Below, in pieces: positions 37,001 through 46,300 of a stretch of DNA of 64,000 nt. Location: positions 1 through 64,000 of the forward strand of contig CAIXZF010000095.1 in assembly GCA_903923925.1 (NCBI GenBank), given 5' to 3'. A program made the position numbers and the translations under genes. The first letter of the stretch is position 1. Every line of letters begins with the position of its first letter. A model generated the notes under the pieces. It was not told where the DNA came from. It searched no databases and worked only from the letters and a program-made list of their open reading frames with translations. The stretch comes from an uncultured Bacteroidales bacterium. GTDB taxonomy: Bacteria; Bacteroidota; Bacteroidia; Bacteroidales; CAIXZF01.

Positions 37001-38158
37001 AACGTCGCACATAATATTTCCGTCAGGACCAATTTTGGGATTGTCCAATCCATCCGCATCCATATAAGGACCCTGGAAAAAGTCAACACCAACTGAAGGT
37101 GGCTGAGCACCATATTCATCCTCTTTACCAGAACCGTCGATAGCACGTCCGTTATAGCAATAACCAAGGCCTCTCTGAACATCACAACCAACATAATCGT
37201 CCCAGGCATAACCAAGGTCAGTATCAACCCACTGGCTGAAATAGGTCTCAGTTAAACGGTAAGTAGAACGGTTGATGATTTCATAAGAATAGAAAGTCAT
37301 ACTGTTGATTTCATCATTTGTGGAGAAACCAAAAGCCTGGGCACGGATTTCGAAACCAACAGGAGAACCTGAAGTTTCACTGTGAATATTTCCTTTATCA
37401 TTGAAAACCCACCAGATTGTTTCATCACCTTTCAGCACCTGGTCGGCCTGAATACCACCATTTACAATACCAGCCTGAGTTTCAGGGGTTGGAGTATTGG
37501 CCTTGCAGAGTTTATTCTGGAAATCATAGTAAGGATAATCACCCTCTTCCCAGTTGTATACTCCGTCGCCGTTTATATCAACGAAAGGAGCAAGAAAAGG
37601 GCTCTGTTTCTTTGATTCGTCGCCATTGCCCGGCCAGTCCTTAATAGAGGCAGGAACAGTATACTCAGGAAATGCGCCCGGATCAGCTTTCCAGCGAAGG
37701 AACGCATTTACTTCTGCCTTAGAAATCCTGAAATGTTTATCGTACTGAGAACAAACTTCAGCATCAATAGAAGCATTACCATCTGTAGACAGCGGACCTG
37801 GCCAGAAATCGTTACCATTGCCTCTGTAGCGTTGGGCTGCAAGTTTCAACTGACCGTTAACATCAAGACCTCCAATCCAAAGTGAAGCGGAGAACATTGA
37901 GGTTTTCTGTGTATTTCCAGGTACAAAATATTTTGCAACACCCTGAAGGTCCCACCACATATCACCGCCGGTATTAATACGGCAGCGTACGTTATTGACC
38001 CACAAATCGGTGAATGCAGCGCCTGCTGCACAAGCTGCAGCGGAAGATTTTGGAATGTTCGCGGACGATTTTATCCATGTGTTTTTATAGGCAAAAGAAT
38101 TCTCAGCCCACAACAGTCCGACGAAAGCTATTAACAAAATGCGCAATAAGCTTTTCAT
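34043..38158 (-). CDS. Large secreted protein with C-terminal sorting-like domain
   Basis: A 1371-residue exported protein (signal peptide about 1–24, ending NSFA). The body has no enzyme motif that I recognise. A calcium-loop-like VDINGDGVYNWEEGDY occurs near residue 192, and PNPYYGYSGYETDQL near 1280 opens a C-terminal domain of the FlgD/T9SS-sorting type that ends VYLLHINAPGIGEKVVKWFG. Proteins of this type with the same neighbours (TonB receptor before, PorV-like barrel after) are common in Bacteroidota but uncharacterised. The start at 38158 (MKSLLRILLIAF) is preferred to 38185 because it gives a proper signal peptide. It begins 27 bases after the receptor. Confidence 0.75.
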   Translation of the reverse strand: MKSLLRILLIAFVGLLWAENSFAYKNTWIKSSANIPKSSAAACAAGAAFTDLWVNNVRCRINTGGDMWWDLQGVAKYFVPGNTQKTSMFSASLWIGGLDVNGQLKLAAQRYRGNGNDFWPGPLSTDGNASIDAEVCSQYDKHFRISKAEVNAFLRWKADPGAFPEYTVPASIKDWPGNGDESKKQSPFLAPFVDINGDGVYNWEEGDYPYYDFQNKLCKANTPTPETQAGIVNGGIQADQVLKGDETIWWVFNDKGNIHSETSGSPVGFEIRAQAFGFSTNDEINSMTFYSYEIINRSTYRLTETYFSQWVDTDLGYAWDDYVGCDVQRGLGYCYNGRAIDGSGKEDEYGAQPPSVGVDFFQGPYMDADGLDNPKIGPDGNIMCDVSINGVNFADGIVDNERFGMRRFVYHTNCSSGPTCDPNTAPDYYNFLRGIWKDGIRMQYGGNGHPNSGATGPACDFMFPELSDPCNWGTLGIQPPGYQTGVGGSGEPWTEANVGNPPDDRRFMQSAGPFTLEPGSVNYITVGIPWARASSGGPWASVQLLKVVDDKCQKLFENCFKVLEGPDHPDLIVQELDREILLYTKNYKGSNNEFETYHEIDPNIITPDSLLPDSTTVPCKVRYDSVYRFEGYQIFQLADATVTDFNDLDKARQVAQCDLKNGVTTLINYEYNQELQANVPVKMVEGGDKGITHSFMVSEDQFATGDKRLVNHKQYYFACVAYAYNNYLTYSQDPNFQNGLLGQKKPYLIGRKSPKIMTAIPHIPSPEANGTVTHSTYGDGPKITRIEGQGNGGLALEWTQASKDALMAKTSPPFILENPVYENGKGPVKIKVIDPLNVKKGNYTIKFVPSSTTGVSSSKWTLTNNLSGEVYSSDTTIAVDNEQLLLDIGLSVQIKQVLRPGRNPNDTAMALLNGYIESSISFADSSKIWLTGITDIDNPGPWNWIRSGVLQDEANSGNNDWDMPSFAYDPNEDYEKTVGRTWAPYNLTALKDQSEAGPGFSRPSKSKFKMTQLASVDIVITPDKSKWSRVPVIEMSPDKNLSQGNADRFDVRKAQSVDKFGNPAAVGSGVSMNPEDANFIAETGMGWFPGYAINLETGERLNMAFSEDSWLVSENGRDMIWNPTDIDPNNPFLSTHYISNLGKVVFGGKHFVYTFAHTENIEPGNPQLDCPAYDFGYWGRTTIADINYRLYGYANAMWVGIPMAVTNQPWLSNECTIRIRVGKPYAENYSTSNVGAGSPQNNNWPMYTFNTEDIATVYNNNDQAKSALDLINVVPNPYYGYSGYETDQLDNRVRITNLPEKCTISIYTVNGVLVRKITKDEIKTSVDWDLKNTAGIPIAGGVYLLHINAPGIGEKVVKWFGVLRPVDLNAF

Positions 38159-38185
38159 GGTATATATATTTTTTAAATTATTCAA

Positions 38186-41100
38186 TTAAAAATTCAAAGA
38201 AACGCCTAACCTGATACGCCTTGGTAAGCTGTAGTTGTAAGGGCTGTTTACACGCACCTGATACATATCGATAAACGATTGTGGGTCAGTTTTAATAGCG
38301 ATATCAGGCTGTGCCTGAGGAGAGGAAAGGTATCCGTCGTCGTCAGGGTTACCTGTTGCACGATAAACAGACATAATATTCTTTGAATCAAGTACATTCA
38401 GAATTTCGAAGTAAACATTCATAAACATATCTTTACCTTTTTTACCCTTTTTGCCGGTAGTAAATTCAATATCCTTGTCAACACGGGCATCCATTCTGAA
38501 CTGCCATGGTAACCTGGAACCGTTTACAGAACCAATCATGATGTTGCTTCCGCCAAGGAAACCAGCACGGCTCGAACGGCTGTATGGTGTACCAGAACCA
38601 CCGTTGAAGGTAATACTTGCACCGGCGTTTGCCAGTGGAGCATAGGTTTTAGTTTTGCCATTTTTGGTTTTCGTCCATTTTGGTCCATTGTACTTTACTC
38701 CACCTTCATAGCGGTAGTCAAATACAATACTCAGGGCATGACGTCTGTCGTAGTCAACTGGATAAGTACTTCTTAAGTTCCTGAGTTTAGGTTCGTTTGA
38801 AAGTACAAGCGACTGAGCAGAAGCATTATCTGAACCGGTTCCATCAGCAAACTGAAGGGTATAACTGGCACGGATACGGGCATTGTTTGTTCTGCGAAGG
38901 TCGTATGAAATGATAAGTCCTTTTACAGTACCAAAGTCGATATTGTTGAATGAATAATATGGTTTCGGATAAGCACCGGCGTAGAAGTAAGCCTGAATCT
39001 GATCGCGCATTTCTCTGTAGAATGCACTTAAATTAAGGGATGATGAATTTGAAAGCTTCTGCTGAAAACCAACTTCATAGTCGATCGTTTTAGAAGATTT
39101 CAGCGCCGGGTTGTTAATAAAGGTTGAACCGATAGTTTCCAGGAACAGGTAATCTGTAGGATCGAAGCGAACATTTGAAGTAGGACGCTGGGTTAGCACA
39201 TCATAATGTGCAAAGAATAAAGCTTCGTCAGAAATAGGGAATGAGAAAGAAATACGAGGCAGAAGATTAGTCTGTGGCTCATAATCTTTGAACGAAGTTG
39301 CTTTAATAGTTTTATCGCCAGCATTTACAAGATATGGAGGATTGTTGGTTCCAAGTCCGTAAGCATCAGGGTCAGGAATTTCTGTACCAGTTGCGGTATA
39401 CCATTTTGATTCGCTGCGGTAACCTGCAATTTTACTTGGGTTAGCAGGATTATCAACATAAACAATATAATCATCACCCATATTGGTAGGATGTGCACCA
39501 AGATTGGTAACTTCTTTAACAGTTTTTGCTTCATAAAGCAAATACGGATCTTTCAGTACCATCTGGTTTGCATCAAAACGGTCGACACGTAATCCAATGT
39601 TGAAAATCAGGTCGCTGAAAGCGAATTTATCCTGAATATAACCGGCAATGTAAATAGGTTCGTAAGCACCAATTTCGCGTTTGTAATTACCAAAAGCATC
39701 TTTTGCAGTGAAGAAATCGGAGAAACTTGGTTTTTTATTTGTTCTTCTACCAGTGTAGTCATAGCCATAATAGGTTACCAGTGATCTTCCTGAATTCAGG
39801 AGTTCATCGGCACTAAACATATCCACTGAAAATATACTTGGGTCATAATTGTCAACATCTATCCAGGCTGAATCCGGCAAAACCAATTTTTGTCTGAGAT
39901 TATAATCAAAAAAACTTTGTTTGCTATAATCGATAAGGTCGCCATAATTAATAGTATCCTGGAATACTCCGAATTCATCATAACGAGCATAAAATTTTGA
40001 TTTATCCCCTGCAAGGCTGATGTGTTTGTTCACCAAACCAGTACGTGGATCGATCAGTCTCCAGAATCCTACAGGTGCAAAGCTGTAAGCACGGTCGTTG
40101 CGCTGTTCATACTGGATACCGAATTGCAGAGCGTGGTTTCCAACGTCGGCATTGGCATTCATGTTAATCCCGATCTGCGCATTGTCGGTTACACTATAAC
40201 CATTATACTGAGTACCAGCACTTGACCAGAGGCCATAGATACTTTCTGGCTGTTCACCATTTAAAAGAGCACCGCCTGATTGATATTGATCCGGGCGTTG
40301 AAGATGGCCAATAGGCTGATTAGCAAATAGATTTGCGTAATAAGATGTATAATTCGACAACTCCGGATTAAGTGCTGAAGGTGTGAAAGAATACAATGTA
40401 TCCCTGTAACCTGTCTGTAACCAAACATTGCTGAAACCGGCAAGAGTATCACTGCCAAAATCATAATTCTTAACACGGTGGGAAGTAAACTTACCTACAT
40501 AACCATAGTTGAAAAGTTTGTCTTTATGTGTTGGATCCTGAACAGTCTGGAAGAATCTTGTATAGTCGGCCTGAATTGTATAATATACGTTTTTGATTTT
40601 GGTTTTGCTATCCTTGCTTGTGAGGAAACGCTGTGTAAATCTGCCGAATACCCTCCAGGTTGAATTAATAACCTGAGCATTATTGTTGTAATTGAATAGT
40701 GAACCTGCAAAATCATAGGCTCTGTAGTTTGAATAGTTCACCGAACCACCAATAGAAAGGTTGATTGTAGGTGTTGTTCTGACATCAATTTTAGCGCTGA
40801 GGTTAAAATTAAAATTATCGGAATTCAGCGTATGATTGATTTTCTCGAGATCACCGCTGCGGATAAAGTCGGCATTTTTATAGGTACCACCTGAGGAAAG
40901 TCCGGCAGGACGCAGCGGATTGGCAATCAGCTGATCAAGTTTTGAATCGCTCACCTTGTAGAGGTTAGTGGAAGAAGGCCTTCCATCAACATCATAAGAG
41001 ACCTCACCAGCGATAAAATAACCCAGTAAAGAAATTTTCTGCGTTGAATCTGTTTTCGATTTCATACGGATAAGCGGACCCTGCATATTGAAGCCCAACC

Positions 41101-41845
41101 TGTTATGACCAAACTTGTCGAAAAATTGTGAAGTCTCAACTTCCAAACCAGCTCCAAATTGCCTTGATGGGCCTTTTGTCGTAACATTGATAACACCACC
41201 AGTGGCATCACCATACTGAGCAGGAAGACCGCCGGTAATAACCGTTACTTCTTCGATAGCAGACTGTGGCAGGCTGTTCGAGCCGCGCACCCTGATACCA
41301 TCGATGTACATAACAGTACCATCCGTACGCTGACCTCTAACGCTACCGCGCTCACCGTCGGCAGAGAAAACTCCTCCTACAGTGGTAGCAACAGCATCAG
41401 CCGAACGATTCGGCATTTTTGCAATTTCGTCGGAGGTCATTGTACCTCCAGTTGAAGTTTTGTCCTTGGAAATCAGAGGAACTCTATAGTCCGAAACAAC
41501 AACCTCACCAAGAGCAACAGAAGTGCTTTCCATGGATAAATCCTGGAAGGTAATTTTGTCTGAATTAATTACAATCCCCTTGATTACAACAGTTTTGTAG
41601 CCAACATATGTAGCTTTCAGGTCGTACTTACCTGGTGTAATGGGTTTGATAGTATAATTCCCGTCGAAGTCCGACTGGGCTCCGCCTATTTGTGATCCTC
41701 CTGACTCAACGATAACGTTAGCAAAAGGAATCGCTTCCTTGGTGGTTTTATCGAAGATCTTCCCCTTAAGGGCGCCCGACTGTGCATAAACCAGTGCATG
41801 TGTTGTTAATAAAAAAGCAACAAAAAAGAGTAATTTTCGCAACAT
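38186..41845 (-). CDS. TonB-dependent receptor with carboxypeptidase-regulatory domain
   Basis: A 1219-residue outer-membrane receptor. Signal peptide (about 1–21), carboxypeptidase-regulatory-like domain (about 24–100: LKGKIFDKTTKEAIPFANVI), plug (about 110–215, with VMYIDGIRVRG and TGGLPAQYGDATGGVINVTT) and a 22-strand barrel ending RRIRLGVSLNF. It is of the SusC-like size but has no SusD gene next to it; its partner is the large secreted protein. Its substrate is unknown. It may import a ligand or take part in surface assembly of its neighbour. Confidence 0.88.
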   Translation of the reverse strand: MLRKLLFFVAFLLTTHALVYAQSGALKGKIFDKTTKEAIPFANVIVESGGSQIGGAQSDFDGNYTIKPITPGKYDLKATYVGYKTVVIKGIVINSDKITFQDLSMESTSVALGEVVVSDYRVPLISKDKTSTGGTMTSDEIAKMPNRSADAVATTVGGVFSADGERGSVRGQRTDGTVMYIDGIRVRGSNSLPQSAIEEVTVITGGLPAQYGDATGGVINVTTKGPSRQFGAGLEVETSQFFDKFGHNRLGFNMQGPLIRMKSKTDSTQKISLLGYFIAGEVSYDVDGRPSSTNLYKVSDSKLDQLIANPLRPAGLSSGGTYKNADFIRSGDLEKINHTLNSDNFNFNLSAKIDVRTTPTINLSIGGSVNYSNYRAYDFAGSLFNYNNNAQVINSTWRVFGRFTQRFLTSKDSKTKIKNVYYTIQADYTRFFQTVQDPTHKDKLFNYGYVGKFTSHRVKNYDFGSDTLAGFSNVWLQTGYRDTLYSFTPSALNPELSNYTSYYANLFANQPIGHLQRPDQYQSGGALLNGEQPESIYGLWSSAGTQYNGYSVTDNAQIGINMNANADVGNHALQFGIQYEQRNDRAYSFAPVGFWRLIDPRTGLVNKHISLAGDKSKFYARYDEFGVFQDTINYGDLIDYSKQSFFDYNLRQKLVLPDSAWIDVDNYDPSIFSVDMFSADELLNSGRSLVTYYGYDYTGRRTNKKPSFSDFFTAKDAFGNYKREIGAYEPIYIAGYIQDKFAFSDLIFNIGLRVDRFDANQMVLKDPYLLYEAKTVKEVTNLGAHPTNMGDDYIVYVDNPANPSKIAGYRSESKWYTATGTEIPDPDAYGLGTNNPPYLVNAGDKTIKATSFKDYEPQTNLLPRISFSFPISDEALFFAHYDVLTQRPTSNVRFDPTDYLFLETIGSTFINNPALKSSKTIDYEVGFQQKLSNSSSLNLSAFYREMRDQIQAYFYAGAYPKPYYSFNNIDFGTVKGLIISYDLRRTNNARIRASYTLQFADGTGSDNASAQSLVLSNEPKLRNLRSTYPVDYDRRHALSIVFDYRYEGGVKYNGPKWTKTKNGKTKTYAPLANAGASITFNGGSGTPYSRSSRAGFLGGSNIMIGSVNGSRLPWQFRMDARVDKDIEFTTGKKGKKGKDMFMNVYFEILNVLDSKNIMSVYRATGNPDDDGYLSSPQAQPDIAIKTDPQSFIDMYQVRVNSPYNYSLPRRIRLGVSLNF

Positions 41846-41891
41846 AGACAGCAGTTTTTTGTTTATTAACCTTAATGCCTAAAAATCCGGG

Positions 41892-41899
41892 TAAAGGTA
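41892..41899 (-). promoter_or_regulatory. Weak promoter-like -7 element for the TonB receptor
   Basis: On the minus strand TACCTTTA lies 47 bases before the receptor start and matches TAnnTTTG at all but the last base. No clear TTG is found at 19–20 bases. The receptor may instead be read from the promoter at 42484–42514. Confidence 0.3.
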
Positions 41900-41958
41900 G
41901 AAATAAATCTGAAACCTGAAACCAAAAAGTCACCCGGTCTCAAATTTTCCTGTGTTCC

Positions 41959-42423
41959 TTACGGATATGGGCGTTTCAGTACTTCTGAATACAGAATTGC
42001 CCGTCTTAGGTCGAAGTCGGCAAGGAATGAATTTGCCGCCTCCTCACAATAAATTTCAGGTGTGTTCGTTGGTGCTGAAACCTTATCATCACCCCTTTCA
42101 CCACCTTTATACATAGTTAGTTCGTTCGTCAGGAAGGGTGCCGGTTCTGAAGCGGACGTCAGAATCGCCGGATTACTTTCTTGTTGCGTTGTGGTTTGGG
42201 CTGCATTTGGTGCCGGAGTCCGGTTTACGAACTCTTCACCTAGAAGTATCTCCTCCAGCCAGGTCCTGATCGACCCTTTGGAATCTGTATCCGCAGGTAT
42301 ATTGTTGTCTGAATCCTCCTCCGTGCGCGCAGAAGAGAATTTTTTGACGACTGAATAAATCATCCAGCCAACAATAATTACGGGTACGAGATAATCTCCA
42401 AAACCGGCAGCAAAATTGTTCAT
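41959..42423 (-). CDS. Small single-pass membrane protein, function unknown
   Basis: A 154-residue protein with one N-terminal membrane helix (about 11–27, YLVPVIIVGWMIYSVVKKF), a long low-complexity Ser/Thr/Pro/Glu-rich linker and a short conserved-looking end FDLRRAILYSEVLKRPY. Small proteins with this helix–linker–DLRRAxxYSEIL plan recur in Bacteroidota without known function. It lies between the LytTR regulator and the TonB receptor, immediately downstream of the putative regulated promoter. Confidence 0.65.
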   Translation of the reverse strand: MNNFAAGFGDYLVPVIIVGWMIYSVVKKFSSARTEEDSDNNIPADTDSKGSIRTWLEEILLGEEFVNRTPAPNAAQTTTQQESNPAILTSASEPAPFLTNELTMYKGGERGDDKVSAPTNTPEIYCEEAANSFLADFDLRRAILYSEVLKRPYP

Positions 42424-42478
42424 TGTTACGATTTTTTGATCAATTTACGCCTTACCTTCCTGATTGTTACGGGTATGG

Positions 42479-42496
42479 CACAGTAAAAATACTGTG
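42479..42496. promoter_or_regulatory. Inverted repeat over the -7 element
   Basis: cacagta and tactgtg form 7-bp perfect arms around aaaa and cover the -7 element at 42484–42491. A second outer pair, gggtat at 42471–42476 and ataccc at 42507–42512, extends the symmetry. It could be an operator or a transcript hairpin. Confidence 0.4.
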
Positions 42497-42514
42497 GTAA
42501 TTTCCAATACCCAA
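42484..42514 (-). promoter_or_regulatory. Promoter of the small membrane protein / TonB-receptor unit
   Basis: On the minus strand TTG (42512–42514) is separated by 20 bases from TATTTTTA (42484–42491), one mismatch from the consensus. The direct repeats at 42520–42554 lie directly upstream of the -33 element, the usual place for an activator. Confidence 0.55.
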
Positions 42515-42519
42515 GCACG

Positions 42520-42554
42520 AATCAGTTAACGGTAAACGCAAATCAGTTAACGGT
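42520..42554. promoter_or_regulatory. Paired direct repeats, likely LytTR-family binding site
   Basis: The 14-bp sequence aatcagttaacggt occurs at 42520–42533 and again, identical, at 42541–42554: a 21-base period, so the repeats lie on the same helix face. LytTR regulators such as AgrA bind two 9-bp direct repeats with a 12-base spacer and a GTTAA-like core; TCAGTTAAC-N12-TCAGTTAAC fits this geometry. The adjacent gene encodes a LytTR response regulator. Confidence 0.65.
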
Positions 42555-42573
42555 GCAATTTACGAATTCTCGC

Positions 42574-43335
42574 TTATATCTGGATGTCAAATCCATCGAG
42601 CAATTCGTGGATGCTTTCACGCTTCCGCCTGGAAACCGGAATCCGGCTTCCATCGGAAAGGATAAGCACTCCCCCATCCTGTCGGTTGTAACCTCTTATA
42701 TACTGAGTATTAACAAGATGCGATTTATGAACCCGAACAAAACTATGAGGATTTAAAAGCTCTTCTACTTCTTTAAGCGTTTTGGAAACCATCAGTGTTG
42801 TTTGATCGCTGAAGAAAAAACGGGTATAATAGTCATCAGATTCGCAGCGAATTATATTGTTGGCATCAACAACATGAATGGTATCAGAAGTATGCAGCAC
42901 TATACGGTTCGGGAACTTCTCCGGAAATTTCAGACTTTGCAGGAGGACTTCCACTTTCTTATTGATTGATGGCATCTGCCTCACTTTCAGTATCTTGTCT
43001 ACAGTAGTGCGAAGTTCTTCGATGTCGATAGGTTTCAATAAATAGTCAAGTGCACTGAACTTGATTGCCTGAATGGCATATTGATCAAAAGCTGTGGTGA
43101 AAACGATTTCAAAATCAATGTTATTCAAAGATTCCAGAAGCTGAAAACCACTTCCATCCGGCATCTGAACATCGAGAAAAATCACATCCGGTCTTTGCTG
43201 TTCAAGTATATTTCTGGCCGAAACATATCCATCGGCTTCAGCAATTATCTGTATCTGGGGGCAATACCTCGTAATTAATTGCCTTAAGGCATCCCTCGAA
43301 TTTTTCTCATCATCAACCAGTATTGCCTTAACCAT
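42574..43335 (-). CDS. LytTR-type response regulator
   Basis: A 253-residue response regulator. Receiver domain (about 1–120) with the acidic pocket VDDE at the start, the phosphorylation site Asp55 in IFLDVQMPDG and Lys in LLKPIDIEEL. LytTR DNA-binding domain (about 145–250) with VRVHKSHLVNTQYIRGYNRQ and DGSRIPVSRRKRES. It is encoded 9 bases after its kinase, so it forms a LytS/LytT-like pair. The paired repeats downstream of its gene suggest direct control of the small membrane protein and TonB-receptor unit. Confidence 0.92.
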   Translation of the reverse strand: MVKAILVDDEKNSRDALRQLITRYCPQIQIIAEADGYVSARNILEQQRPDVIFLDVQMPDGSGFQLLESLNNIDFEIVFTTAFDQYAIQAIKFSALDYLLKPIDIEELRTTVDKILKVRQMPSINKKVEVLLQSLKFPEKFPNRIVLHTSDTIHVVDANNIIRCESDDYYTRFFFSDQTTLMVSKTLKEVEELLNPHSFVRVHKSHLVNTQYIRGYNRQDGGVLILSDGSRIPVSRRKRESIHELLDGFDIQI

Positions 43336-43344
43336 ACACCAATT

Positions 43345-46300
43345 TTAAGTATGTTTAACCATTGGAACGATATCAATTTCTACCTTTGTCCCTGAGGCAT
43401 TTCCTTCATTATCAAGCATATCTATAACATTAATTCCAAACTTCTCTGAGCTGCTTGCTTTCAGCAAATCAACTCTTCTGCCTGTAATAAACATACCCAT
43501 CGAAGGTCGTTTTAAACCAGAGTTTTCCTTTATCTGTCTCGATTTTTCACGGCCAACTCCGTTATCTTCCACCTCACAATGGATTACACCCTTTGTGTAG
43601 AGTATCCGGATAATAATTCTGCCCTTTTCCTTTTTATGAAGCAAGCCATGAATGATGGCATTTTCAACAAACGGCTGTATGAGCATAGGAGGAATCTCGA
43701 GTTTCTCAATATTCATTCCGGGATCCAGCTGTAGTTGAAAATCAAAGCGTTCATCAAATCTGAGCCTTTCAATTTCAACATAATACTCCAGTGCCTTTAA
43801 TTCATTTTCCAGCGAAACCCACGACTCTCTTGAATTTGTAAGAATGAGACGCATGAGGTGGCTGAAGCGGGTGAGATAATGAATGGCCTTTTCTGTTTCA
43901 TTGCTGAGGATAAAACTCTGAATGGAATTCATTGCATTGAAAATGAAATGTGGGTTCATTTGAAGCCGAAGTGCCTTTTTCTCCACATCCATAATCTGGT
44001 TCTCCAGTGTAAGAAGCTTTTTCTCCACGGCATGCTTGCGCTTCAGTTTCACTATTCTGCGCCATATCAGAAACCAGGTGAGCGCAATAATAAACAGCAG
44101 AAGACTCCCTCTGAACTTGTTGGTAACATACCAGGGAGGTTGTATTATAATGGTAAGCAGAAATTCCTTCTCACACCATACTCCATCATTATTCGATCCA
44201 ATCAATCGAAAGGTATATGTGCCCGGTTTTACATCGGTATAATTCGCAAGGTGACGGTTAACTTCGGCCTGCTCCCAGCGCTTATCCACATTTTCAAGAA
44301 TATATTTATGCCTGTTCTTCTGTGGATTCGTATAATCGAGTGCAGCAAACCCAATTGAAAAGAAATTCTGAGTATAATTTAATTGAATCGTATCTCCGCT
44401 TTTGAATTCTTTTTCAATAAGTTTATCGAAAATCTTAAATGAAGTAACAACAACGGGAGGAGCATAATTATTCTTTCGTATTTCCGAGGGTTTAAAAATA
44501 TTATAACCATTCATTCCTCCAAACATCATTTCGCCAGTTGATAATTTCAATGCAGCTCCGTAATTAAACTCATTGCTCTGGATACCATCGCGCACATCGT
44601 AGTTGTAAAAAGCTTCATTATAGGGATCAAAACGGCTAATGCCATAGTTTGTGCTCATCCACAACCAGCCTGCCTCATCAATTAATATATTGTAAATCAC
44701 ATTATTAGCAAGACCATCTTTTTCGGTATAAATTCTGAATGTTTCTGTAGCCGGGTCGAAACGGTTTAATCCGCCACCAATAGTTCCAATCCAGATTATC
44801 CCTTTTGGATCTTCTGCAACAGTAAACACATCATTGTTGCTGAGGCTTGCCAGATTTTCCGGTTTATGCCTGAACACCCTGAACTGCCCCGTTGAAGGGA
44901 TGTAAAGGCTCAATCCGTTTGAGGTTCCTGCCCAGAGGCGGCCATGACTGTCGAAAAAGACCGACCATACCGTATTGGAACTCAAACTATTGTTAACGCC
45001 AGGCCTATTGCTTATCACCGTGAACTTCCCTGTATTCGGATCCAGGCTGCATATTCCGCTTCCACGGGTAGCCATCCAAATTTTTCCTGCAGAATCTTCT
45101 GTAATATTTGTAATTGCATCATTTGGAATACTCTGAGGATCAGTAGGATTGTGGGTGTAATTTTTTATTTGCGAAGGATTTCCATTCTTTAACCTGCTAA
45201 CACCTTCCGATTCAGTAGCTACCCATATATCGTTGTGGCTATCTCTGAAAATGGTTCTGATCTTACTCCCGGCAAGGCTATTCTTTGCGCCGGGAGAACT
45301 ATGCATATACGTGAAGGTATTTGTTTTCCTGTTCAGAATATTGATTCCCTTTTCGGTTCCTATCCAGATTTTATCGTTGCCATCCTGCATGAAAGCCCAT
45401 ACAAGATTACTGTTCAAGCTTTTATTGTCGTTAGAAACAGGGTAAACATGTTTAAAATAGTATTTGTTCTTTACGATTTCGTTAACACCGTTCCAGGAAG
45501 TGCCAACCCAGATAATTCCTGACCTGTCTTCATAAAGCACTGATATAAAATCGTTACTAAGGCTCTGATTATCATCAGCTTCGTTACTGTATCTTTCGTA
45601 TTTACGGGTGGATCTGTCGAAAGTGCATAGTCCTCCTCCTCTTGTACCTACCCATAGTATACTGCTTTTGTCCTCAAAAACGCAGGTTACATCATTTGAA
45701 TTAAGGTGAGAAGCAGAGATATTTTTCAGATCAAAATGTTCAATAGTGTGAGTTCCTGAGGAAATAAGAAAAATTCCATGATTTGAACCAACAAGGATAC
45801 TGCCGTTACTGCATTTGAAAATACTGTTAATGGACGGTCTTAATTCGAAAGGAGATTCTTTGTCAAGAATAATATGATTTATAAGCCTGCTTTTCAGATC
45901 CATCAGATCAATACCTGTATTACTTGCAATCCAGAGTTTATTTCCATCCTTTATTAAACCCCGGATATCATTATCGGAAAGTGAGTTAACTGATTCAGAA
46001 GCATAGGGAAGTCTTTCAAACTTGTCGGAAGAGGGATTATAGGCATTTAACCCATGAATTGTTCCTATCCATAGAATCCCGCTATCATCTTCGGCAATGC
46101 ATTGGATAGTATCGCACCCAATACTTGCCTCGTTTCCATCCTCTCTGAAATATTGTTTAAAAGTGCCTGATCTCCTGTCGAAACGATTCAGTCCTCTTTC
46201 AGTTCCAACCCATATGTAAGCATTATGGTCTTCACACAAGGCCTGTATCGATTTATTTGACAGAGAGGTAAGAGGATTTAGAATATCAGGACGGTAAATT

